NCBI GenBank assembly: GCA_030765665.1
Contig: JAVCCD010000247.1
Coordinates: 1 to 5,485 of the forward strand
DNA from: Candidatus Tenebribacter mawsonii
Lineage (GTDB): Bacteria; Cloacimonadota; Cloacimonadia; Cloacimonadales; TCS61
Length of the DNA stretch: 5,485 bases
Direction: 5' to 3'
Shown here: one piece after another, positions 1-5,485 of the stretch
Layout of the letters: the number at the start of each line of letters is the position of its first letter
Numbering within the stretch: the first letter of the stretch is position 1
Made by a program: the position numbers and the translations under genes
Notes under the pieces: generated by a model
Told to the model about the DNA's origin: nothing
Seen by the model: only the letters and a program-made list of their open reading frames with translations
Database searches by the model: none

Positions 1-11
1 AAAAGTGAACT

Positions 12-85
12 GTAAGGAACGGTTTAAAACCGTTCCAAAATGAACAAACAATCAACCTAAAGAATGGTTTGAAACCATTCCTTAC
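12..85. repeat. REP/BIME-like palindrome pair, upstream copy
   Basis: A 74-nt unit with two 21-nt palindromes separated by a 24-nt A-rich linker. The first (16-36) is perfect: arms ggaacggttt and aaaccgttcc around a single central A. The second (61-81) has arms agaatggttt and aaaccattcc around a central G, with one mismatch (61/81). The outer ends are also inverted: gtaaggaa at 12-19 against ttccttac at 78-85. A second copy of the same length, differing at 9 positions, lies at 352-425 inside the neighbouring transposase gene. Paired palindromes next to a RAYT gene are the usual arrangement of REP/BIME elements; assigning this repeat to this transposase as its substrate is inference. The unit ends 17 nt before the transposase start codon, so it may also lie in that gene's leader. 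Confidence 0.85.
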
Positions 86-102
86 AAAAAATAGGTAATA
101 AA

Positions 103-645
103 ATGATTCACAATCGTAAACGTAATCGTTTGGCAAATTATGATTATTCTACACCGGGATATTATTTTGTAACCATCTGCATAAAAGGAATGTTGGAATA
201 TTTTGGTCGTGTGCAAAATGGTAAAATTGAATTGAATGATGCAGGACGGATTGTACAAAAATGTTGGTTTGATTTACCCAACCATTACAATAATTGTGAA
301 CTACACGCATTTGTAGTTATGCCAAATCATGTTCATGGAATTATTGAAATTGTAGGGAATGGTTTAAAACCGTTCCAAAATAAACAAACAAACAACGTAA
401 GGAACGGTTTGAAACCGTTCCCTACGTATGGATTATCTGAAATTATGCGTGGATTTAAAACATTTTCATCAAAATATATTAATCAAAAAACAAAATATAA
501 ATTCACATGGCAAAAATCGTTTTATGATCACATTATTCGCACCGATGATGAATTGATCAGGATATCAGATTACATTGATAAAAATCCATTATTATGGAAA
601 CAAGATAAATATTCAATTGAATTAGAAAAAATGGCAGATCATTAA
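103..645 (+). CDS. REP-associated tyrosine transposase (RAYT, IS200-like Y1 family)
   Basis: A 180-residue single-stranded-DNA transposase/nuclease of the Y1 HUH family. The N-terminus (NRLANYDYSTPGYYFVTICI) is the typical first strand of RAYTs. The metal-binding HUH motif is MPNHVHGI, with H76 and H78. The probable nucleophile is Y141 in WQKSFYDHIIR, followed by the usual DYIDKNPLLW segment (156-165). The length is normal or slightly long for the family, and no frameshift or missing core motif is seen. Residues 85-107 are encoded by a copy of the palindromic repeat also found at 12-85, giving NGLKPF twice (86-91 and 101-106); it lies in the loop between the HUH strand and the tyrosine helix. 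The ATG at 103 is preceded by a weak SD-like AGG at 93-95. The gene runs convergently to the hydrogenase operon, and its last codons overlap that operon's terminator. RAYTs are usually single-copy and domesticated rather than self-mobile; activity here is not shown. Confidence 0.9.
   Translation: MIHNRKRNRLANYDYSTPGYYFVTICIKGMLEYFGRVQNGKIELNDAGRIVQKCWFDLPNHYNNCELHAFVVMPNHVHGIIEIVGNGLKPFQNKQTNNVRNGLKPFPTYGLSEIMRGFKTFSSKYINQKTKYKFTWQKSFYDHIIRTDDELIRISDYIDKNPLLWKQDKYSIELEKMADH
352..425. repeat. REP/BIME-like palindrome pair, copy inside the transposase gene
   Basis: This 74-nt unit aligns without gaps to 12-85 (offset 340 nt, 65 of 74 identical). The first palindrome (356-376) has one imperfect pair, T360 against G372. 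The second (401-421) is perfect, with arms ggaacggttt and aaaccgttcc around a central G. The outer arms are gtagggaa (352-359) and ttccctac (418-425), again perfectly complementary. The two palindromes start 45 nt apart, exactly 15 codons, so both are read in the same frame as NGLKPF. The unit lies wholly within the RAYT coding sequence and introduces no stop codon. Confidence 0.85.
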
Positions 646-652
646 TCTGCCA
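626..652 (-). terminator. Intrinsic terminator of the hydrogenase operon
   Basis: Read on the minus strand, there is a perfect 8-bp stem, tggcagat (652-645) and atctgcca (639-632), with a 5-nt loop, followed directly by six T residues (631-626). It starts 31 nt after the protease stop codon, at the end of the hoxFUYHW series. On the plus strand the hairpin is followed by cactactaat, with no T tract, so it should work mainly for the leftward operon. It overlaps the end of the transposase coding sequence, including its stop codon at 643-645. Confidence 0.8.
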
Positions 653-683
653 CTACTAATTTGCATTATATTGTATGTTGAAA

Positions 684-1160
684 TTAAAACTTAAAAGAAT
701 CTCTCATTATCTCAGGTAACTTATTCTGAATGAATTTAAGTGCTTCGTCCAAATTCTTTTCACCTTGTTCAGTAAGTCCTTTATTAAATTCCAATTCCCA
801 TTCAAATCCTTTTATGTGCAATAAATAAGCTTGTGGAGCTTTTTCATAGATTTGTTTACAAAGACTTAGAACAACTCCTGGAGAAATTGCATGCATTGTG
901 AATTCCACCTGAGCATTACTATGCTCTACTTCAGTAACAATGAATCCTTCAAGTTGTTCCATTGAGGCATCCACAAAAAAGACAATATCGTGCTCAGAAA
1001 TTGTATCCGCATCCTCAATGTTCAATTGATAATTTGAATCGAAAGAAATATTCTTATACCCATTCTTCTTAATCCAAATTTCCATTTGCTCAATAAAGCG
1101 AATCCCGAGAGCATCGTCTTGCCTCCCTGGATTACCATAACCATAAAATAAAATTTTCAT
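684..1160 (-). CDS. hoxW: [NiFe] hydrogenase maturation endopeptidase, HoxW-type
   Basis: A 158-residue cytoplasmic protease of the HyaD/HybD/HycI/HoxW family, which cuts the C-terminal extension from the hydrogenase large subunit once nickel is inserted. The N-terminus has the family signature GYGNPGRQDDALG (7-19). Likely nickel-sensing ligands, by analogy with E. coli HybD (Glu16, Asp62, His93), are D16, D64 in FVDAS, and H90 in HAISPGVVL; Asp at the first position also occurs in other family members. A later GFEWELEFNKGLTEQG segment (118-133) also fits the family. The ATG has an AAGGA SD (1166-1170) 5 nt upstream, so it has its own ribosome site. It lies 95 nt downstream of the large-subunit gene, whose DPCLSCATH C-terminus is the expected substrate. 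The symbol is assigned from its partner being HoxH-like; pairing specificity is inferred from linkage. Confidence 0.9.
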   Translation of the reverse strand: MKILFYGYGNPGRQDDALGIRFIEQMEIWIKKNGYKNISFDSNYQLNIEDADTISEHDIVFFVDASMEQLEGFIVTEVEHSNAQVEFTMHAISPGVVLSLCKQIYEKAPQAYLLHIKGFEWELEFNKGLTEQGEKNLDEALKFIQNKLPEIMRDSFKF

Positions 1161-1197
1161 ACTATTCCTTAATAACAGTTAAAACCTTAATAGGTTA

Positions 1198-1246
1198 TTG
1201 CGATTTTCTAATTTGCAGATTCAGTCGAATCAATCTCAAATCGCAA
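1198..1246 (-). other. Potential RNA structure between hoxH and hoxW
   Basis: In the 95-nt gap, ttgcgattt (minus strand, 1246-1238) is perfectly complementary to aaatcgcaa (1206-1198), a 9-bp stem closing a 31-nt loop. Inside the loop, gattc (1231-1227) pairs with gaatc (1222-1218) around a 4-nt loop. The outer stem begins about 10 nt after the hoxH stop codon. No T tract follows, so it does not look like an intrinsic terminator. A role in stabilising the hoxH mRNA end, in processing, or in lowering hoxW expression relative to the structural genes is possible but only inferred. Confidence 0.4.
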
Positions 1247-1255
1247 AAACCGATT

Positions 1256-2713
1256 TTAGCCATTCTTAAGTTTTCTATCCAATTCTTTACCGTTTGCATC
1301 AAGAATAATAGCTTCTAAAGGCATTTTACCAAGAGCATGAGTTGCACAACTAAGGCATGGATCATAAGCACGAATTGCAACTTCCACAGCATTCATCATA
1401 CCTTCTGTAATCTCAGCTTGCCCATTCATGAATTGTTTTGCTGCAAGATTCACAGCAGTATTCATAGGAGTATTATTATTCGTTGTAGAAACAATTAAAT
1501 TAGCCATTTCGATCTGATCATCATTGTTGATTCGATAATGATGGAATAAAGTTCCGCGAGGAGCTTCCAGAAGTCCAACACCTTCTCTACCTTTTGTTCC
1601 GGTAACTGTTAATTCACCACTCATAAGATCAGGATCATTTAGAAGTTCTTTCATCATTTCTGCACTGTGTAAGATTTCAATTAATCTTGCCCAATGCATA
1701 TGCATACTCATTCCATTTGGTTTCCCATTTGTATAGGCTTGGAATATTTCAAATTCTTTTTGAGCTAGTGGAGAAGGTATGAAATCACAAGTGTTCATAC
1801 GTGCTAAAGGACCTACTCGATACCAACCATCTTTTTTGCCAATAGATCTTAAGTATGGGAACTTCATGTAACTCCAAGATTTTACTTCTTCATCTATATA
1901 TTGTAAGTAATCTTGATAATCAACATCATTGAGAACTTTATTTCCCTCAGAATCCACACCACGTAAAACTCCGTGATAAAGATCCATTGCACCATCTTTT
2001 CTAACCAAACTTACATGACTTGATGGGAATGCTGCAAATTTATCAATAAGATCTTTGTTTTGTGCATGATATCCCTTAAAGAACTCGAGCGCACCTAAAC
2101 TCCAATCTATCATTTTATCTATATTCATTGGATCATCACCATTCAGCAAATAATCCTTTTCAGCTTGTGTAAGATGTTTATTTATTCCACCCGGAATCGC
2201 ACCAGTTCCATGAATTTTCTTACCAGCGGTAGCTTTAATAATTTCTTGTCCATACTTCCTCATCATCACAGCTTGTACTGCAAGTTCTTTATGCTTGATT
2301 GCAATTCCTACAACGTTTCTCAGTGCAGGATCACCATCAATTCCAAAAAGAAGGTCTGGTGAAGCAAGATGGAAGAAATGCAGAACGTGAGATTGGAACA
2401 TCTGTCCGTAATGCATCAATCGACGCATTTTGTCTCCAGTTGGAGTTAACCCATCACCAGTACCAGCACCAACAATTACATCGAGTGCTTTAGCTGCTGC
2501 CAAATGATGACTAACAGGGCAAATTCCACAAAGACGCTGAACAAGTACAGGAGCTTCCCAATATGGTCTTCCCTGCACAAAACGTTCAAAACCTCTGAAT
2601 TCAACTATATGAAGTCGAGATTGTTCAACCTGATTATTATCATCGAGATGAATAGTAACTTTTCCGTGACCTTCAACTCTTGTTACGGGTTCAATAGTTA
2701 TTTTTTTACTCAT
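1256..2713 (-). CDS. hoxH: NAD-reducing [NiFe] hydrogenase large (catalytic) subunit HoxH
   Basis: A 485-residue precursor of the subunit that holds the Ni-Fe(CN)2CO centre and splits or forms H2. The L1 motif is RLCGICPVSHH, with C62 and C65; the L2 motif is DPCLSCATH, with C453 and C456. These four cysteines are the expected Ni-Fe ligands. Other family marks are TRVEGHGK (11-18) and EAPRGTL (383-389). Cleavage is expected after H459, removing a 26-residue tail that begins ALGKMPLEA; this L2 form and tail are typical of group 3 soluble hydrogenases. Length is normal for HoxH. The ATG is preceded by AGAGGA (2726-2721), which overlaps the hoxY stop codon; the 12-nt gap implies coupled translation. 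The downstream protease gene fits as its processing enzyme. No Tat signal or membrane segment is seen in this subunit or in HoxY, so the enzyme is cytoplasmic. Confidence 0.95.
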   Translation of the reverse strand: MSKKITIEPVTRVEGHGKVTIHLDDNNQVEQSRLHIVEFRGFERFVQGRPYWEAPVLVQRLCGICPVSHHLAAAKALDVIVGAGTGDGLTPTGDKMRRLMHYGQMFQSHVLHFFHLASPDLLFGIDGDPALRNVVGIAIKHKELAVQAVMMRKYGQEIIKATAGKKIHGTGAIPGGINKHLTQAEKDYLLNGDDPMNIDKMIDWSLGALEFFKGYHAQNKDLIDKFAAFPSSHVSLVRKDGAMDLYHGVLRGVDSEGNKVLNDVDYQDYLQYIDEEVKSWSYMKFPYLRSIGKKDGWYRVGPLARMNTCDFIPSPLAQKEFEIFQAYTNGKPNGMSMHMHWARLIEILHSAEMMKELLNDPDLMSGELTVTGTKGREGVGLLEAPRGTLFHHYRINNDDQIEMANLIVSTTNNNTPMNTAVNLAAKQFMNGQAEITEGMMNAVEVAIRAYDPCLSCATHALGKMPLEAIILDANGKELDRKLKNG

Positions 2714-2725
2714 AATATTTTCCTC

Positions 2726-3277
2726 TTAATCGAATTTAATGACTTCGTATGGTAGATCCATCTCATTACCAGTAACGAGGGCTACAAGAGCGTTCCAAAT
2801 GAGATCTGCTCTAGGAGCGCAACCAGGAAGAAAGTAATCGATCTTCACTATTTCATGGCATGGATATACTCTATCAAGTATCATTGGAAGTTCTTCATCA
2901 TTCGGGATTATTTTTTCTTCATTAGCTTGTACAGAAACACAATTTAAATATGCTTCTTCCAAACATTCTGATATAGGCGCATTATTATTTCTCATTGCAG
3001 GAAGCCCACCCATAATAGCACACTCACCTATTACAACTAAAGTTTTACAATTTTTCCTGAAATCTTTAAGAACATGAACGTTCTCGCTGTTACAGCAACC
3101 ACCTTCAATTATTCCAATATCACATTGCTTAGTAAAAGTTTTAATATCATCAATTGGAGATTTATTAAATTCAACCAGTTCGATCAAATCGAGAATTCGT
3201 TCATCGATATCCAATAAAGACATATGACATCCAAAACATCCAGCAAGAGAAGTAGTTGCAATTATTGGCTTACTCAT
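2726..3277 (-). CDS. hoxY: NAD-reducing [NiFe] hydrogenase small subunit HoxY
   Basis: A 183-residue short-form hydrogenase small subunit that carries the proximal [4Fe-4S] cluster and passes electrons between HoxH and the diaphorase part. The four expected ligands are visible: C14 and C17 in GCFGCH, C86 in IGECAIMGG, and C153 in LPGCAPRADLIW. The compact length, one cluster and absence of an N-terminal Tat signal match the soluble HoxY type rather than membrane-bound uptake enzymes. The ATG overlaps the hoxU stop as ATGA (4 nt), and a strong AAAGGAG (3291-3285) lies 7 nt upstream, which supports this start. Additional cysteines, including the pair C61-C62 and C52, C77, C105, C113 and C140, have no assigned role. 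Confidence 0.95.
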   Translation of the reverse strand: MSKPIIATTSLAGCFGCHMSLLDIDERILDLIELVEFNKSPIDDIKTFTKQCDIGIIEGGCCNSENVHVLKDFRKNCKTLVVIGECAIMGGLPAMRNNNAPISECLEEAYLNCVSVQANEEKIIPNDEELPMILDRVYPCHEIVKIDYFLPGCAPRADLIWNALVALVTGNEMDLPYEVIKFD

Positions 3278-3981
3278 GATGTCACTCCTTTATTTTCAAT
3301 ATCACTACCAATTGGGTTTTTATCATATTTTCTTTCACCAATTGGAACATCAAATCCTTTTTCTTTTCTGATAATTGCACCTACCGGACATGTGTCCATA
3401 GCTTTTTGAGCCAGTTCATCATCAAAATCAGCTGTTAGTTCATGATCTAAGTTGATCTGAGTTTTGTTTCCTCGGTTCTTAAACACGAACCAAGAAGGAT
3501 TATCTGGTTCCAGTTTCCGTCTAATGCAACGTTTACAAAGAATACATCTATTATGGTCTATCATGATCTTAGGATTTTTTGCATCCAAATCTTTTGCAGG
3601 GAATAGATATGGAAATTGAGGAACCATCATTTTGTATCTGTAGGCGAGAGCTTGAAGTTCACAATTTCCACTCCTCTCACAAGCTGGACAAAAATGATTT
3701 CCTTCAGCAAAAAGTAACTCAATAATTGTTGCTCTTATTTTTTCTAATTCTGCTGTGTCTGTTACTACAACCATTCTATGAGATGCTGGAGTTGTACAAG
3801 CAGTCATATTTCTTCCATCAATTTTACATGTACAAACTCGGCAAGAACCTTGTGGTTTGATGCCTTCGAAATGGCACAAAGTGGGGATGTAAATGCCATT
3901 TTCATTCGCTACTTTAAGCACCATTTTGCCAGATTCTGCAGAATAATCAACACCATTAATGTTTACTAATATTTTACTCAT
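3274..3981 (-). CDS. hoxU: NAD-reducing hydrogenase diaphorase Fe-S subunit HoxU
   Basis: A 235-residue electron-relay subunit related to the N-terminal part of NuoG. An N-terminal plant-type ferredoxin domain holds a [2Fe-2S] cluster through C36, C47, C50 and C62. A His-Cys3 [4Fe-4S] motif follows in GNHFCPACERSGNCELQ, with H96, C98, C101 and C107. A second [4Fe-4S] site is C146, C149 and C152 (RCILCKRC) plus distant C198 in DTCPVGAI, matching the N4 arrangement of NuoG. Together these give three clusters linking HoxY to HoxF. The start ATG overlaps the hoxF end by 8 nt (ATGAGTAA), with GGGGGAG at 3991-3985 just upstream. The C-terminal tail after about residue 208 is lysine-rich and polar and shows no motif. 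Confidence 0.93.
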   Translation of the reverse strand: MSKILVNINGVDYSAESGKMVLKVANENGIYIPTLCHFEGIKPQGSCRVCTCKIDGRNMTACTTPASHRMVVVTDTAELEKIRATIIELLFAEGNHFCPACERSGNCELQALAYRYKMMVPQFPYLFPAKDLDAKNPKIMIDHNRCILCKRCIRRKLEPDNPSWFVFKNRGNKTQINLDHELTADFDDELAQKAMDTCPVGAIIRKEKGFDVPIGERKYDKNPIGSDIENKGVTS

Positions 3982-5485
3982 GATCTCCCCCTAAATTGGG
4001 AATTCTGTTTGCAGTTTTACATGATTCCTGAACTGCAGCCTCGAGATTGAATTCACTAACAAAATCAGTATCTTTTTGGAGTTTCGCATCATATAACTCT
4101 CTAAAATTCTTAATTGTACTTAAAATTGGATTAGCAGCTGTTTGACCAAGTCCGCAACGATTCGAGATCATCACGTTTTCCCAAGAAAGCATCTGGTCAA
4201 TATCCTCTGCAACACCATTACCTCTAAGTATTTTTTCTAGTTTATTCTTATATTGAACTGTCATAGCTCTACAAGGTACACATGATCCACATGATTCTTC
4301 AATGAAAAACTCAGTGAAGTTCAGTACTATTTCTTTTAGAAGATCACGTTGTTCTCCTATTACGATTAAAGAACCACCAGTAGACAGATCTTCGTAAGCT
4401 AATTTTCTATTAAATTCATTTGGAGCAATGCAATTTCCGGAGGGTCCACCTACTTGAATTGCTTGAACATTCTTAGCATCAACTAATTCTAAAATATCAT
4501 TAACTGTAAAGCCCCATTCAACTTCATAAACACCAGGTTTTTCACAATCACCAGAAACGCTGATTAATTTTGAGCCTGTTGATTCTACAGTACCAAGAGA
4601 TCTATACCATTTTGCACCTTTATGCATAATTTTTGCAACTGCACATAATGTTTCTACATTATTTACAGATGTTGGTTGTTGGTGATATCCTTTTACTACT
4701 GGGAATGGAGGTCTATCTCTAGGTTCTCCGCGTTTACCTTCAGCTGATTCCAATAGCGCAGATTCTTCTCCGCAAATATAAGCTCCACCACCAAATTGAA
4801 TTCGGATATCAAAGTTGAAGCCTTTCTCACCAGCAACATCTTTTCCTAACAATCCTTCTTCTCTCAATTTACTAAGGACTCCTTCCAAGTACTCTTCCAT
4901 ATATTTATATTCGTAACGAAGATACAAAATTCCTTCATCAGAACCAATTGCGTATCCAGCAATCGTCATTCCAGCAAATAGAAGTTGAGGGCGATCGGAA
5001 AGGATAACACGATCTTTAAATGTTCCTGGTTCACCTTCATCTGCATTACAAAATACATAATGTTTTTCACCTTCAGCATTTCTACAAAAACGCCATTTCA
5101 AAGCAGTAGGAAACCCTGCTCCTCCACGACCACGAAGATTGGATTGCTTAATTTCTTCAATCACATCTTCGGGACTCATCGTAACAGCTTTTTTTATTGC
5201 TTCACCGAGGTTTGAATCTTTAGTTAATATTGGACCTTGCTTTAAAATATTAGATTGAACGTCTGTTCCAACGAGATCTTCCACATCAAGATCATTTTTC
5301 ATACCTTTAACAATTTTTGCTACTTTCTCTTTAGTTAATTTAGTGAAAACTCGCTGGTTAATAATGGCTGATGGTTCCTGATCATTCATTCCAATACATG
5401 ATGTATTAAACAAACCAATTTTTCCATCTTCAGAAACTGAACCAAATTTACATCCAGTTTCTTCTTCAAACACCTTTGCAATTTC
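3974..5485 (-). CDS. hoxF: NAD-reducing hydrogenase diaphorase flavoprotein HoxF (5' end outside window)
   Basis: Partial: the frame is open to the right edge, reading EIAK before a GTG at 5473, so the true start lies beyond position 5485. Residue numbers here count from that GTG. Residues 1-58 match the C-terminal half of a NuoE-like thioredoxin-fold [2Fe-2S] domain (SCIGMNDQEP, then LTKEKVAKIV). The rest is a NuoF-type flavoprotein: RGRGGAGFP (114-122) and CNADEGEPGTFKDR (142-155) for NADH/FMN binding, and FGGGAYICGEESALLES (227-243). A [4Fe-4S] site follows with C395, C398 and C401 (SCGSCVPC) plus C440 (NRCGLGQT). This is where NAD+/NADH exchanges electrons with FMN. A NuoE-like domain fused before NuoF is the usual HoxF layout. 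Oddity: the fourth Cys position of the NuoE-like cluster is Asn (N30) while C26 is kept. The gene overlaps hoxU by 8 nt. A NADP-linked or bifurcating diaphorase cannot be excluded by sequence alone, but the HoxUYH genes downstream favour NAD(H). Confidence 0.92.
   Translation of the reverse strand, partial: EIAKVFEEETGCKFGSVSEDGKIGLFNTSCIGMNDQEPSAIINQRVFTKLTKEKVAKIVKGMKNDLDVEDLVGTDVQSNILKQGPILTKDSNLGEAIKKAVTMSPEDVIEEIKQSNLRGRGGAGFPTALKWRFCRNAEGEKHYVFCNADEGEPGTFKDRVILSDRPQLLFAGMTIAGYAIGSDEGILYLRYEYKYMEEYLEGVLSKLREEGLLGKDVAGEKGFNFDIRIQFGGGAYICGEESALLESAEGKRGEPRDRPPFPVVKGYHQQPTSVNNVETLCAVAKIMHKGAKWYRSLGTVESTGSKLISVSGDCEKPGVYEVEWGFTVNDILELVDAKNVQAIQVGGPSGNCIAPNEFNRKLAYEDLSTGGSLIVIGEQRDLLKEIVLNFTEFFIEESCGSCVPCRAMTVQYKNKLEKILRGNGVAEDIDQMLSWENVMISNRCGLGQTAANPILSTIKNFRELYDAKLQKDTDFVSEFNLEAAVQESCKTANRIPNLGGDHE

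Noticed and set aside
12..85. CRISPR-like repeat-spacer arrangement (21-nt repeats with a 24-nt spacer).
   Set aside because: Only two repeats per cluster, near-perfect palindromes, a linker that is itself conserved between the two copies, and no cas genes. REP/BIME elements next to a RAYT explain it better.
1..102. A sigma70-like promoter for the transposase (TTGAAA at 69-74).
   Set aside because: The hexamer lies inside the palindrome and the spaced -10 candidate (TAGGTA) is poor, too close to the start codon to support.
632..652. Hairpin as a terminator for the plus-strand transposase.
   Set aside because: No T tract follows on the plus strand and the stem overlaps the stop codon. The orientation with T6 favours the minus-strand operon.
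1161..1255. A separate promoter for hoxW in the gap (TTGATT and TAGAAA-like hexamers on the minus strand).
   Set aside because: The matches are weak and expected by chance in AT-rich DNA, and hoxW is co-directional with the operon.
2165..2755. Several plus-strand reading frames of 60-85 codons opposite hoxH and hoxY.
   Set aside because: They lie antisense to strongly conserved hydrogenase genes, have no recognisable motif and no ribosome site, so they are shadows of the real genes. The same applies to those at 3224-3409, 3778-3969 and 4985-5215.
3274..3981. HoxU seems to have lost half of a double 4Fe-4S ferredoxin motif (only C146, C149, C152 and C198 present).
   Set aside because: These four cysteines match the single N4-type cluster of NuoG and related HoxU proteins (C-x2-C-x2-C, then a distant CP). 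The layout is normal, not a loss.

Overview
The window carries most of an NAD-linked, cytoplasmic [NiFe] hydrogenase operon of the Hox type (group 3d-like), read on the minus strand. Next to it, on the plus strand, is a small REP-associated (RAYT/IS200-like Y1) transposase gene with palindromic repeats in front of it and inside it. The DNA is AT-rich throughout. Most hydrogenase genes have clear Shine-Dalgarno sequences (AAGGAG, GGGGGAG, AGAGGA). An AT-rich, SD-using bacterium with a Hox enzyme and RAYTs could be a Bacteroidota-relative such as Ignavibacteriota, Marinimicrobia or Cloacimonadota, but this placement is a guess from style, not from a marker gene.

Layout on the minus strand, in transcription order from the right edge: hoxF (diaphorase flavoprotein, cut by the window edge), hoxU (Fe-S relay), hoxY (small subunit), hoxH (Ni-Fe large subunit) and a HoxW-type maturation endopeptidase. 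hoxF/hoxU overlap by 8 nt, hoxU/hoxY overlap by 4 nt (ATGA), and hoxY/hoxH are 12 nt apart, which indicates translational coupling. The protease gene follows after a 95-nt gap that can fold. A good intrinsic terminator for this operon lies at 626-652, inside the last codons of the convergent transposase gene. No promoter for the operon is in the window; it must lie beyond position 5485.

On the plus strand, 12-85 is a 74-nt unit of two 21-nt palindromes, and 103-645 is the RAYT gene. A second 74-nt copy (352-425, 65/74 identical) lies in frame inside the transposase coding sequence, between the HUH motif and the catalytic-tyrosine helix.

Working model: HoxY-HoxH oxidise or evolve H2, and electrons pass through the HoxY and HoxU clusters to FMN in HoxF, where NAD+/NADH is converted. 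HoxW trims the HoxH C-terminus after Ni insertion. The hyp maturation genes and any hoxE are not in this window. I see no new multi-gene system. The most unusual element is the repeat pair carried as coding sequence within its probable own transposase.
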